Origin: Acidithiobacillus ferrivorans
GTDB taxonomy: Bacteria > Pseudomonadota > Gammaproteobacteria > Acidithiobacillales > Acidithiobacillaceae
Assembly (NCBI GenBank): GCA_020723125.1
Contig: DYJM01000004.1
Coordinates: 1 to 54,232, forward strand
DNA: 54,232 bases
Reading direction: 5' to 3'
The notes beneath the pieces are model-generated. The model saw nothing but the letters and a program-made list of their open reading frames with translations, was not told where the DNA came from and made no database searches. The first letter of the stretch is position 1; each line of letters starts with the position of its first letter. Position numbers and translations under genes: made by a program. Of this stretch, positions 26,387 to 36,817 are shown one piece after another.

Positions 26387-27712
26387 GTGACTGAAGCAAA
26401 CGGGCTGCTACTGGCAGCCCTCCTGATTTTTCTCAATGGATTCTTTGTGGCTGCCGAATTTGCCCTGGTCCGCCTGCGCAGCACCCATGCGCGTACTCTG
26501 GCCCAGGAGCGTGGGCTGCGTGGGCGCATTCTGGTGCGGATGCATGCGCGTCTGGATGCTTATCTTTCTGCCACGCAACTGGGCATTACCTTTGCTTCCC
26601 TGGGCATTGGCTGGATTGGTGAGCCCGCTATGGCGCGTCTGCTGGAACCAGTCTTCCGCTTTTTCGGATTCAGGGATCCGGTATTGCTGCATTCCATTGC
26701 GCTGGCAGTGGGCTTTGCCCTGGTTTCATTCGTGGTTATTGTGATGGGCGAGTTGGTGCCCAAATCTCTGGCCATTCGTAAGGTCGAAGCCGTTTCCCTG
26801 TGGACGGGCGCTCCGCTTTACGCCTTCTATTGGCTGATGTATCCCGCCATTTTTGTTCTCAATGGGGCGACCGGCATGGTGCTGCGCCTGTTCGCTCTGC
26901 GTCTGGATCAGCATGCCGGTGATGCCCCCCATTCCCGGGACGAACTGGCGATGATTCTTGCCCTCAGCCAGGCGCAGGGAACCCTGGGGCAGCGCACCGG
27001 CGATATTCTCGACCGTACGCTGGACTTCAATGAACTGACGGCCGGTGATTTGATGCGTCCCGCAGCAGACATGGTATGCCTGATGCGCGAAGAGAGTTCC
27101 GAAGAAACCCGGGCGCTGATGTTGCGCCATCGTTTTACCCGTTACCCGGTTTGCGCGGGTGACCGCCAGCATGTGATCGGTCTGCTGCATGTGAAAGACG
27201 CCTTTGCACAACTGGCGCGCCATGATGATCTGGGTGACCTCAAAAGCCTTTTACGCCCCTTACCCTCGGTCAATAAGTCCATGCCCGCCATGGATTTGCT
27301 GAGCCATTTTCGTTCCGGTCACCCGCATTTTGCGCTGGTGGTGGATGACCTCGGCACGATCACCGGTTTTGTAACATTGGATCATGTTCTGGAAAGTCTC
27401 CTCGGCGTCATTCCCGACGAATTCCGTCATCAGCGCAAGGAGTGGCAGCGGCGTCTGGATGGTAGCTGGGTGGGTTCGGGAAGTCTGTCTCTCTATTCAC
27501 TGGAGCGATGTCTGGATCGGGATATTGACGAAGATGCAGCAGATACCATCGGTGGGTTGATCATGCGCCAACTGGACAGAGTTCCGGAAGAAGGCGAAAG
27601 AGTGGTGTTTCCCGATTTTGATGTTCTGGTATTGCGCAAAAAAGGTCCGCGTATTACCCAGGTGCAAGTCTTCCCCCATCCTGAAAATGATCAGTCGGAC
27701 TGGTTTTCCTGA
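26387..27712 (+). CDS. HlyC/CorC-family (DUF21-CBS) membrane protein
   Basis: The 441-residue protein starts at GTG. It has an N-terminal CNNM/DUF21 membrane domain with about four helices (1-190; LNGFFVAAEFALVRLR, GIGWIGEPAMARLLEPV). A CBS pair follows (about 205-325; DLMRPAADMVCL, TRYPVCAGDRQHVIGLLHVKDAF), then a CorC/HlyC C-terminal domain (about 345-430; TIGGLIMRQLDRVPEEGERVVF). Family members mediate Mg2+/Co2+ efflux or Na+-coupled Mg2+ export. The old name haemolysin is misleading. Confidence 0.9.
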   Translation: MTEANGLLLAALLIFLNGFFVAAEFALVRLRSTHARTLAQERGLRGRILVRMHARLDAYLSATQLGITFASLGIGWIGEPAMARLLEPVFRFFGFRDPVLLHSIALAVGFALVSFVVIVMGELVPKSLAIRKVEAVSLWTGAPLYAFYWLMYPAIFVLNGATGMVLRLFALRLDQHAGDAPHSRDELAMILALSQAQGTLGQRTGDILDRTLDFNELTAGDLMRPAADMVCLMREESSEETRALMLRHRFTRYPVCAGDRQHVIGLLHVKDAFAQLARHDDLGDLKSLLRPLPSVNKSMPAMDLLSHFRSGHPHFALVVDDLGTITGFVTLDHVLESLLGVIPDEFRHQRKEWQRRLDGSWVGSGSLSLYSLERCLDRDIDEDAADTIGGLIMRQLDRVPEEGERVVFPDFDVLVLRKKGPRITQVQVFPHPENDQSDWFS

Positions 27713-27725
27713 AAATAGAGACAAG

Positions 27726-29884
<2,159 letters not shown>

Positions 29885-29926
29885 AGGCTACAATGGGCGC
29901 CCTTGAACCTGATCAGGAGTAAATGA

Positions 29927-30262
29927 ATGAGTTTTTCACCGATTGCCAATGCCTATGCCGGAACTGCAGCCGGTGCTGGTTCAGACTCTGGACTGATCAT
30001 GATTGTCTATATTCTGGTCTTCGGGGCAATTATCTATTTCATGATGATTCGTCCGCAGATGAGAAAATCCAAGGAACAACGCCAGCTCATGGCTTCCATC
30101 TCCAAGGGGGATGAAGTGGTTACCCTCGGCGGCCTCGCCGGGCGCGTCATGCAACTGGGTGATGAATATTTGCATATTGAAGTCGCTGAAGGGGTTACCG
30201 TAAAAGTCCAGAAGGCGGCGGTCACCTTGTTGCTTCCCAAAGGGACTCTGAAAAAACTTTAA
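29927..30262 (+). CDS. yajC: Sec translocon accessory protein YajC
   Basis: The 111-residue inner-membrane protein has one helix (about 23-43; GLIMIVYILVFGAIIYFMMIRPQMRKSKEQR) and a cytoplasmic tail with KGDEVVTLGGLAGRV. It associates with SecD and SecF to support preprotein export. CAGGAG lies nine bases before the ATG. secD begins nine bases after the stop. Confidence 0.95.
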   Translation: MSFSPIANAYAGTAAGAGSDSGLIMIVYILVFGAIIYFMMIRPQMRKSKEQRQLMASISKGDEVVTLGGLAGRVMQLGDEYLHIEVAEGVTVKVQKAAVTLLLPKGTLKKL

Positions 30263-30271
30263 GGCCTGTTC

Positions 30272-32056
30272 ATGACCCGTTATCCGTGGTGGAAGTACCT
30301 GATCATTCTCCTGGTTGTTTTCCCTGCGCTGCTTTATGCACTGCCCAATTTTTACGGTTGGCATGCTGCCGTGGAAGTCCGCGCTCCGATCGGAACGATC
30401 ATTCCGCCCGTAACGACCCTGCAAGGCTGGCTCAAGGACGCCAAAATTCCGGTGAGCAGCGTCCGTAGTGATGCCCAGGGCAGCACATTCTTTTTCCCCA
30501 ACGATAATGCCCAGGGGCTGGCCGAAACCTTGTTGCAGGACAAGCTTCCGGCCAACGCCCAGGTGATTCTGTCGCAAATGTCCGCCGAGCCCGACTGGCT
30601 GAAATTCATAGGTGGCAAGCCCGTTAATCTCGGGCTGGATTTGCGCGGTGGTGTGTATCTGCTCTTGCGCGTGGATACCGACGCGGTCATCAAGCACGCT
30701 CTGGAACAGGATAGTGGCAGTCTGCGCACTTTTCTGCGCCATAAAGACCTGCAATATCTGGCTGTGAACACTACCGGGCCTGATGCTCTGGCCATCGAAA
30801 TGGCCAGTCCGGCTTTGGCTGTGGAAGCGCAAAAAGTGATTGCCCGGCAATACCCCGATTATGCCGTCACCGTCCAACCCAAGGGCATAATCGACGTCAC
30901 CATCACGCCCGATGCCGCCAAGAAAATGAAAGACGATGCCTTGCAGCAGGCCATTGTGGTAATTCGTAACCGTATTGACGAACTGGGTGTTTCCGAGCCG
31001 GTGATTCAGCGCCAGGGCGTTGAGCATATTGCCGTGCAGCTTCCCGGTGTTCAGGATACCCAGCGCGCCAAATCCATCATAGGTTCCACGGCCCAACTGG
31101 AATTCAAGATGGTGGATGATCAAGCCAACATGGCAGATGCGCTCAAGGGCCAACTCCCTCCGGGAACCGCCCTGTATTATGGTCTGCACAATTCACCCTA
31201 TGTGCTGTATACCGATACGGTGCTGACGGGTCGTTATCTCAGTAACGCCAGTGCCGGCGTGGATAACAATAACGGCGAATCCATTATCAACGTCAGCTTC
31301 AATAATGCCGGTACCCGGATTTTTGGCGATCTGACCAGCAAAAATGTCGGCAAGCGCATGGCCATTCTGCTCGATAACAAGGTGGTTACGGCGCCGGTGA
31401 TTCGTGAAGCCATCACCGGCGGCAGAGCCCAGATCACCGGTTTTGCCAATCTCAAAGCCGCCAGCAATGCCGCCATTGAACTGCGGGCAGGCGCCTTACC
31501 TGCGCCGGTTCACATTTCCGAGGAGCGCACGGTTGGTCCTACCCTGGGGCAGGATTCCATTCATGATGGCGTCATGGCGGTGGTATTCGGCATGATTTTC
31601 GTGGTGGCCTTCATGACCCTTTATTATCGGGCTTTTGGTCTGATTGCCGATCTGGCCATTCTCGTCAATATTCTCGCCATTCTGGCCGTGCTTTCCCTGA
31701 TGGGCGGCACCCTGACCCTGCCGGGTATTGCGGGTATTGTTCTGAAAATTGGTCTTGCCGTCGATGCAAACGTGCTGGTGTTTGAACGGATCCGCGAAGA
31801 ACTGCGCCATGGCATGAGTGTCCGTGCGGCCATTGATTCCGGGTTCAAAAAAGCCTTTGCTACCATTGTGGACTCCAATATTACGGTGTTGATCGCCGCG
31901 CTGGTGCTCTTCCAGTTTGGTACCGGTGCCATCAAGGGATTTGCCCTGGTGCTGACTATCGGGGTCATTACCTCCATGTTTACTGCGACCATGATGAGTC
32001 GCGGTATTATCGAACGCGTCCTCGGTAAGCGGCGCATTCAAAAACTGTATATCTGA
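30272..32056 (+). CDS. secD: Protein translocase subunit SecD
   Basis: The 594-residue RND-type membrane protein has an N-terminal helix, a large periplasmic P1 domain, the family motif NLGLDLRGGVYLLL (about 113-126) and five further helices in the C-terminal third. That third includes GIAGIVLKIGLAVDANVLVFERIREELRHG and a final GFALVLTIGVITSMFTATMMSRG. With SecF it uses proton motive force to pull secreted proteins through SecYEG. It is nine bases upstream of secF. Confidence 0.97.
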   Translation: MTRYPWWKYLIILLVVFPALLYALPNFYGWHAAVEVRAPIGTIIPPVTTLQGWLKDAKIPVSSVRSDAQGSTFFFPNDNAQGLAETLLQDKLPANAQVILSQMSAEPDWLKFIGGKPVNLGLDLRGGVYLLLRVDTDAVIKHALEQDSGSLRTFLRHKDLQYLAVNTTGPDALAIEMASPALAVEAQKVIARQYPDYAVTVQPKGIIDVTITPDAAKKMKDDALQQAIVVIRNRIDELGVSEPVIQRQGVEHIAVQLPGVQDTQRAKSIIGSTAQLEFKMVDDQANMADALKGQLPPGTALYYGLHNSPYVLYTDTVLTGRYLSNASAGVDNNNGESIINVSFNNAGTRIFGDLTSKNVGKRMAILLDNKVVTAPVIREAITGGRAQITGFANLKAASNAAIELRAGALPAPVHISEERTVGPTLGQDSIHDGVMAVVFGMIFVVAFMTLYYRAFGLIADLAILVNILAILAVLSLMGGTLTLPGIAGIVLKIGLAVDANVLVFERIREELRHGMSVRAAIDSGFKKAFATIVDSNITVLIAALVLFQFGTGAIKGFALVLTIGVITSMFTATMMSRGIIERVLGKRRIQKLYI

Positions 32057-32065
32057 GGCCGCATC

Positions 32066-33016
32066 ATGGAATTGTTCAAAGCCCGTACCCATGTGGATTT
32101 CATGTCGAGGCGCCGGATATTCCTCGGAATATCTGCCTTGTTGATTGTCGCCTCAGTAGTCGTATTTTTTGTGCGTGGGCTGAACTACAGCATTGATTTT
32201 ACGGGTGGTACTTTGGTGGAGCTGGCCTTCAGCAAAACCCCGGATTTGGGTGCAGTGCGCGGTACCCTGACCACTGCCGGATTTCATAATGTGGTGGTGC
32301 AAACCTTTGGTGGCGATCGTGATTTGCTAATTCGCCTGCGTACCCAGCCGGGCGAAAGCAGCGCCGTCGGCACCAAAATTCTTCAGGTATTCCAGAAAAA
32401 TCAGACGGCTTATCCCGACGTGCAATTACGTCGCACCGAATACGTGGGCCCGGAAGTCGGCAAGGAATTGCGCAATAAGGGCATCATGGCCCTGATTATT
32501 GTTACCCTGGGTATTTTGATTTATGTCGGTTTTCGTTTTGAATGGCGTTTTGCTGTGGGTGGCGTATTGGCCATGCTCCATGACCCCATTCTGGTAGTAG
32601 GATTTTTTGCCGTCACCCAGGAAGAGTTCTCGCTGACGGTCATTGCGGCCTTGTTGGTGATCATGGGTTACTCGCTCAATGATACCGTGGTGGTGTTTGA
32701 CCGGATGCGTGAAGATCTGCGCGCCTCCCGAAGTGGCGATGTCGCGCAGGTTTTTAACGTGGCCATCAATGAAACCCTGTCGAGAACAGTCATCACCAGT
32801 TTTATCACCTTCATGGTGGCCCTCTCCCTGTTTTTGTTCGGGGGACCGGTGATTCATGGTTTTGCCACCGCCCTGGTAATTGGCGTTGTGGTCGGTACCT
32901 ATTCCTCCATTTTTGTTGCCAGTCCCATTGCCTTATGGCTGGGACTGAAGCGTGAGCATGTTCTCAAACGCCAGTTCATCAGCTCCAAAGACCGGAATGA
33001 TGGAGCACGTTTGTAA
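32066..33016 (+). CDS. secF: Protein translocase subunit SecF
   Basis: The 316-residue partner of SecD has six membrane helices, the N-terminal GLNYSIDFTGGTLVEL motif and GYSLNDTVVVFDRMREDLR in the pore region. It ends the queA-tgt-yajC-secD-secF set. Only 90 bases separate it from tRNA-Ser. After that tRNA the gene content changes to accessory functions. Confidence 0.97.
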   Translation: MELFKARTHVDFMSRRRIFLGISALLIVASVVVFFVRGLNYSIDFTGGTLVELAFSKTPDLGAVRGTLTTAGFHNVVVQTFGGDRDLLIRLRTQPGESSAVGTKILQVFQKNQTAYPDVQLRRTEYVGPEVGKELRNKGIMALIIVTLGILIYVGFRFEWRFAVGGVLAMLHDPILVVGFFAVTQEEFSLTVIAALLVIMGYSLNDTVVVFDRMREDLRASRSGDVAQVFNVAINETLSRTVITSFITFMVALSLFLFGGPVIHGFATALVIGVVVGTYSSIFVASPIALWLGLKREHVLKRQFISSKDRNDGARL

Positions 33017-33106
33017 GTCAGGCCGAATCTCTTGGCAAGCAGCGGCTGAAACCGTTTATACAAGGACTTGCCGAAGACTGCACGAAAGCTTAATGTATGC
33101 CTCCAC

Positions 33107-33198
33107 GGAGAGGTACCGAAGTGGCCATAACGGCGCCGACTCGAAATCGGATGGGGGTTAATAGCCCCACGTGGGTTCGAATCCCACCCTCTCCGCCA
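33107..33198 (+). tRNA. tRNA-Ser(CGA)
   Basis: The 92-base gene has perfectly paired acceptor arms (GGAGAGG 33107-33113, CCTCTCC 33188-33194), a G discriminator and an encoded CCA. The anticodon loop is CTCGAAA with CGA at 33142-33144, reading codon UCG. The long variable arm (GGGGGTTAATAGCCCC region) is typical of serine tRNA, and the T-loop is GTTCGAATC. Its last 14 bases plus one more are repeated at 44683-44697, the signature of a tRNA-targeted integration. Confidence 0.96.
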
Positions 33199-33378
33199 AA
33201 AACATAATGCAACAAACTGATTCACAAGTAATATAATTTTTTAAAATTAATCTATCCTAACCCACGATCTTACCCGGTTAAAATTCTTCCGTGTGTCCGC
33301 AATTTATTTTAAACATGTATGGAAGTTCTCCTGTTTTCTGCTGAAAACTGACAAATCACAGGCGCTGTTTGACAACCG
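33199..33378. other. Non-coding AT-rich gap after tRNA-Ser
   Basis: No gene is seen. It holds two short palindromes: AATTTT-TT-AAAATT at about 33236-33249 and GTTTTC-TGCT-GAAAAC near 33329-33344. A further one, TTTGAC-AACC-GTCAAA (33368-33383), overlaps the dsrE-like stop. Any of these could serve in ending the leftward operon, but none has a good U-run. Confidence 0.5.
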
Positions 33379-33717
33379 TCAAAAACACACGACTTCATCT
33401 GCGGCACTGATCCAGCTGGACAAGCCTTTCATGGAACTTCTGCTGCCCCCGCTCGGTAATGTTTTTATAGCCTGTGCCGTCAAAGAGCTACCACAGCACT
33501 GGACCTCCAGGCCCAATTCCAGCAACTCTCTTAATAGGCTCCGAGTGCTGTCAGAAGCCTTATCCCAGTCTTTCAGGATCAGCACGCCCTGACCGGCAAG
33601 AAACAAGCGAACGTCTTTGTTGTCTGCCATCATGGCACCGGCGAGACGAACCGCCGTATCGGCGCGAGGATTTTCCTCATCAGGACCTGCATGCAGGATG
33701 ATTAATGCTTGGCTCAT
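33379..33717 (-). CDS. DsrE/DsrF-family small protein
   Basis: The 112-residue soluble protein fits the DsrE fold. It has a beta-strand start (SQALIILHAGPDEENPRADTAVRLAGAMM), a central FLAGQGVLIL strand-loop and the conserved cysteine region EVQCCGSSL at about 72-80. DsrE-type proteins bind or relay sulfane sulfur, and here two adjacent cysteines are available. It is the last gene of a four-gene operon with a persulfide dioxygenase, an ArsR regulator and an MFS transporter, 15 bases after the MFS stop. Confidence 0.8.
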   Translation of the reverse strand: MSQALIILHAGPDEENPRADTAVRLAGAMMADNKDVRLFLAGQGVLILKDWDKASDSTRSLLRELLELGLEVQCCGSSLTAQAIKTLPSGGSRSSMKGLSSWISAADEVVCF

Positions 33718-33732
33718 GGAAGATCCTCCGGT

Positions 33733-34998
33733 TCAGATACTTCGGGGATGGGTTTCTTGAACCGCAAAGGCAATCCATAAGCCCGACAAGGCCACAATGC
33801 CAGCGGTCAGCCAGATCGCGGGGAGGATTTTATCACTCCATTGAGCCACCAGACCAAGAATGACCCCGCCGATGGCATAACCCGTGTCCCGCCAATAACG
33901 ATAAGTGCCCAGTATCCGACCCCGTTGCATGGCCGGAGCGACATCCGACATGGCGGCAATCAAATTGGGATAAAGCAGCGCCATGCCGAGCCCCATCAGG
34001 GCAGCGGTGACAATCCATGCAGCAAAGTGGTTCACCAGTGCGGTTCCTGCCAATCCTGCGGATAACAGGGCAAAGCCCAACAAAACCGGTGGCTTGCGAC
34101 CTATACGATCAGCCAGATGCCCGGTCCAGAACTGGCAGAGCCCCCAGACCATGGCATAAACGCCGGTAATCCAGCCGATATAAATAATGCCGAGGCCGTG
34201 GAATTTGAAAAACAACGGGAAGAGCACCCAGACCAGCGTGTCCGCAATCTTGTTGGTGACACCGCCCTGGCAAAGCGCCCGGTAGGTCCGATCCTGAAAG
34301 GAAACCTGCAGGAAAGTGCTGAACATACTTTGTGCGGGTACCGCTGCCGGGGCAGCCGCGTCTTGTTGTATATGCTCGGCACGCACCCAGTGAATGGTGT
34401 CTTTTATCCACAGCAGCAGCAGCAACGCCAGCGCAATGACCACGAGCCCAAAGAGCAGCAAGGACCAGCGGGGACCATACAAAACGGCCAGATACCCCGT
34501 GGCCAGACCCGCTGCACCCACGGCAATGTAACCCATGGCCTCATTGATGCCGACCGCCAGACCGCGCTGATGGTTGGCCGACAAATCAATCTGGCTGGTG
34601 ACGGTCATGGTCCAGGTGAAGGCCTGGTTGAAGCCCAGGAAGACGTTGGCACCGATAATCCACCACCAGTTGGGGGCAAAGAAAATCAGAATCGGAATGG
34701 GAATGCCGGCTATCCAGCCGAGCAGCAAAACCCGCTTGCGACCGATGCGATCAGAAAGTCCACCCGCCACAAAGTTCAGGGCACCCTTGACCAGGCCAAA
34801 GGAAATCACAAAGGAAGCCAGGAAGAAAAAGGCGTGACTATCCACACCAAAGTGCGCTGCCATGGTGGGCAGCACATTGCGTTCCATGCCGATGATCAGA
34901 CCCACAAAAAAGACCTGCACCGTCTGCAGCAGAAACTGTCCACGGTTGCAACCAATGCCCCGGACGTAAGCGCTTGCCTGGTCCGCTGTGACGTTCAT
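33733..34998 (-). CDS. MFS transporter in sulfane-sulfur operon
   Basis: The 421-residue protein has about 12 membrane helices and MFS motif A repeats: GGLSDRIGRKRVLLLG in the first half and GHLADRIGRKPPVLLG in the second. Substrate is not predictable from sequence. Its position between an ArsR regulator (ATGA overlap) and a DsrE-like gene suggests transport of a sulfur compound or of a product of sulfane-sulfur oxidation. That is an inference from context. Confidence 0.85.
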   Translation of the reverse strand: MNVTADQASAYVRGIGCNRGQFLLQTVQVFFVGLIIGMERNVLPTMAAHFGVDSHAFFFLASFVISFGLVKGALNFVAGGLSDRIGRKRVLLLGWIAGIPIPILIFFAPNWWWIIGANVFLGFNQAFTWTMTVTSQIDLSANHQRGLAVGINEAMGYIAVGAAGLATGYLAVLYGPRWSLLLFGLVVIALALLLLLWIKDTIHWVRAEHIQQDAAAPAAVPAQSMFSTFLQVSFQDRTYRALCQGGVTNKIADTLVWVLFPLFFKFHGLGIIYIGWITGVYAMVWGLCQFWTGHLADRIGRKPPVLLGFALLSAGLAGTALVNHFAAWIVTAALMGLGMALLYPNLIAAMSDVAPAMQRGRILGTYRYWRDTGYAIGGVILGLVAQWSDKILPAIWLTAGIVALSGLWIAFAVQETHPRSI

Positions 34999-35357
34999 GC
35001 GGGGTCTTTTTGGTGGAGAGGAACCACGGTGCTCAGTACCTCATGGTGATGCGCAGTAATCTGCATCTGGTCGAGAATGAGCTCGCGCACAATTTCGCAG
35101 ACTTCCAAAACCTTGGGGCTGGTGAGTCGGTAATGGCAGAAAGTACCGCACTTGTCGCAGTGCACCAGACCTCTCGCCTTGAGAATATTCATGTGCTGGG
35201 AAACATTGGCTTTCGACATGCCTGTCAGTTTGGTGAGCTCGCTGGCGGTTTTTTGTCCTTCACCCAGATAGTGAATGATCTCCAGGCGCTTGGGATGGGC
35301 AATGGCCGCAAACACTTCCGAAAACAGTGCAAAGCGGATGGTTTCCTGTTGCTTCAT
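34995..35357 (-). CDS. ArsR-family transcriptional regulator
   Basis: The 120-residue winged-helix repressor shows IAHPKRLEIIHYLGEGQKTASELTKLTGMSKANVSQHMNILKARGLV (about 19-65), the ArsR DNA-binding core. Cysteines lie in HCDKCGTFCHYR (about 66-77) and in VCEI (about 87). Persulfide sensors of the BigR/SqrR group use a cysteine pair, and these residues could play that part, but the spacing has not been compared in detail. The gene is coupled at both ends (ATGA) inside the persulfide dioxygenase operon, so it probably controls that operon. Confidence 0.88.
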   Translation of the reverse strand: MKQQETIRFALFSEVFAAIAHPKRLEIIHYLGEGQKTASELTKLTGMSKANVSQHMNILKARGLVHCDKCGTFCHYRLTSPKVLEVCEIVRELILDQMQITAHHHEVLSTVVPLHQKDPA

Positions 35358-36091
35358 GCTGCCCTCCCCAGATTGCTGGCAACAATGCGCGCCATCTCCG
35401 CCGGTCGTTCTGGAATGTTGGCGGTCAGCTCATGCATGAAGGTCGCCCGGTCCATACTCAAATAGGGATCCCAGCGCTTTTCAAAACCGATGGTCGACGA
35501 GGGTTTTCCTGAAAGGCCGGCTCCGCAGACACTGCCGGCAGCATGTCCCGGAAAGATTTCCAGATCATCCGGAAGGGTTAGCAGTTTCTGCTGGAGGCTA
35601 TCATAGAGTTTTACTGCCATTTCCTCGGGGGTGCCCCCCAGATCCGGCCGTCCCACGCCGCCAACAAAAAGGGTATCGCCCGTCAGGGCAAACCAGGGAG
35701 CCTTGCTGCGCCGGATATCGCTGACTAAAAGACAAAGGCTGTCAGGGGTATGACCGGGAGTATGCAGCACCTGGGTGATCACATTGCCGGTCTCCAGTAT
35801 TTCGCCGTCTTTGAGACCTCGAATCGGAAATTGTACCTGATCCCCATCACTTTCGTGCATGCAGTAAGGCGCTCCTGCCAGCGCCGCCAAGGCTCGCCCG
35901 CCCGAAAGATGATCAGCATGTATATGCGTGTCAATGACAAAGCTGATGCGCACGGCCGCTTTCCGGGCCTCGGCCATAAACCACCCCTCATCGCCGGCCA
36001 CCACATCTACCGCGACGGCAAAACCTTTACCACCACAGCCGTAGAAGTAAGACAGAGTTCCATCGTCACCACGTCTTTGTTGGAAAAACAT
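35354..36091 (-). CDS. Persulfide dioxygenase-like metallo-beta-lactamase-fold protein
   Basis: The 245-residue protein has the metal motif THIHADHLSGG (about 54-64), LHTPGHTPDSLCLLV, LTGDTLFVGGVGRPDLGG and IFPGHAAGSVCGAGLSGKPSSTIGFEKR. The last block is typical of ETHE1/Blh-type persulfide dioxygenases, which oxidise glutathione persulfide to sulfite. GGAGG lies six bases before the ATG. As first gene of the pdo-arsR-MFS-dsrE operon it would detoxify sulfane sulfur in the cytoplasm. A glyoxalase II activity is less likely given the SGKPSST motif. Confidence 0.87.
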   Translation of the reverse strand: MFFQQRRGDDGTLSYFYGCGGKGFAVAVDVVAGDEGWFMAEARKAAVRISFVIDTHIHADHLSGGRALAALAGAPYCMHESDGDQVQFPIRGLKDGEILETGNVITQVLHTPGHTPDSLCLLVSDIRRSKAPWFALTGDTLFVGGVGRPDLGGTPEEMAVKLYDSLQQKLLTLPDDLEIFPGHAAGSVCGAGLSGKPSSTIGFEKRWDPYLSMDRATFMHELTANIPERPAEMARIVASNLGRAA

Positions 36092-36114
36092 GAAGCACCT
36101 CCATCTGTAAGATA

Positions 36115-36132
36115 GTTAATAAATTTATTGAC
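36115..36132. promoter_or_regulatory. Candidate ArsR operator upstream of persulfide dioxygenase
   Basis: GTTAATAAATTTATTGAC is an 18-base AT-rich palindrome with one mismatched pair. Its inner 12 bases (36118-36129) are perfect. It lies 24 bases before the ATG of the operon, where a bound repressor would block transcription. AT-rich dyads are normal targets of ArsR/BigR-type repressors. Confidence 0.5.
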
Positions 36133-36420
36133 CAGCATAGAACTGCTATCGGCTTTACGTCAAGGAATCATATAGGGCCAGTACCGGTTGGAATGACAAG
36201 GTTCCAAAAACATCTTGATTAAGAAATGGTTCAATGGAAGCTTTAACTGCTTGCAGTGGTTAAGTTGACAGACTACCTTTAAAAGATCGTCCTGCATTAT
36301 AGACTTCGGCAGCGCATAAGAGTATCTGGTTTTTCTTATGCGGATGTGCCCCATCAGTCATCGGCATATTCTAATTTTTGGCTAGTATGAGGATGATTTT
36401 TTAAAAGGAGTACTCTTGGA
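36133..36420. other. Divergent intergenic region with hairpin
   Basis: This gap separates the leftward sulfur operon from the rightward COG4315 gene. It contains an 8-base perfect inverted repeat (CGCATAAG 36313-36320, CTTATGCG 36335-36342) and an AAGGAG at 36405-36410 serving the downstream start. No convincing gene is seen; a 64-codon frame at 36160-36354 lacks support. Confidence 0.5.
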
Positions 36421-36801
36421 TTGGCCAAGGTATCTGGACACCAGGAGAAAGTACTGACCGCCATGGATGGCCATACCTTATACTATTTTACCCGTGATAG
36501 CGCAGATAAGGCGACCTGTACAGCTTCCTGCGCGGCTATGTGGCCCCCTCTGCGGATGAGCGGCCCCATTGCTCCACATGTCCCCAATATCCCTGGCAAG
36601 TTTACTGCCACAAAAGGCGCCAATGGATGGCAAGTGAATTATAAAGGGCATCCCCTATATACATTCCAAGGGGACAAAATTGCCGGGCAGGCGAATGGTA
36701 ATGGAATATTTGGCGGAACCTGGTGGGCTGTGACGCCCACTGTCAAGCCTTTGAGTACAGCAAGTACTCAGCCTGCGCCCCATAAAAGCACCGGTTGGTA
36801 A
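36421..36801 (+). CDS. COG4315-type 'secreted repeat' protein, no signal peptide
   Basis: The 126-residue protein has two units of the lipoprotein repeat family COG4315: LTAMDGHTLYYFTRDSADKATCTASCAAMWPP (about 11-42) and VNYKGHPLYTFQGDKIAGQANGNGIFGGTWWAVTP (about 76-110). Family members are usually exported. Here translation appears to start at TTG (AAGGAG ten bases upstream), and no signal peptide is present. The 5' part may have been lost, or the start misread. The function of the family is unknown. A transpeptidase gene follows after 16 bases. Confidence 0.75.
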   Translation: MAKVSGHQEKVLTAMDGHTLYYFTRDSADKATCTASCAAMWPPLRMSGPIAPHVPNIPGKFTATKGANGWQVNYKGHPLYTFQGDKIAGQANGNGIFGGTWWAVTPTVKPLSTASTQPAPHKSTGW

Positions 36802-36817
36802 TGCGGGCTATCCATCG

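Noticed and set aside
33368-33383. TTTGAC-AACC-GTCAAA as an FNR-type operator
   Set aside because: It overlaps the dsrE-like stop codon with no promoter or gene on either strand that it could control.
36160-36354. 64-codon minus-strand frame
   Set aside because: It overlaps the hairpin and regulatory region, has no ribosome site and an odd composition.
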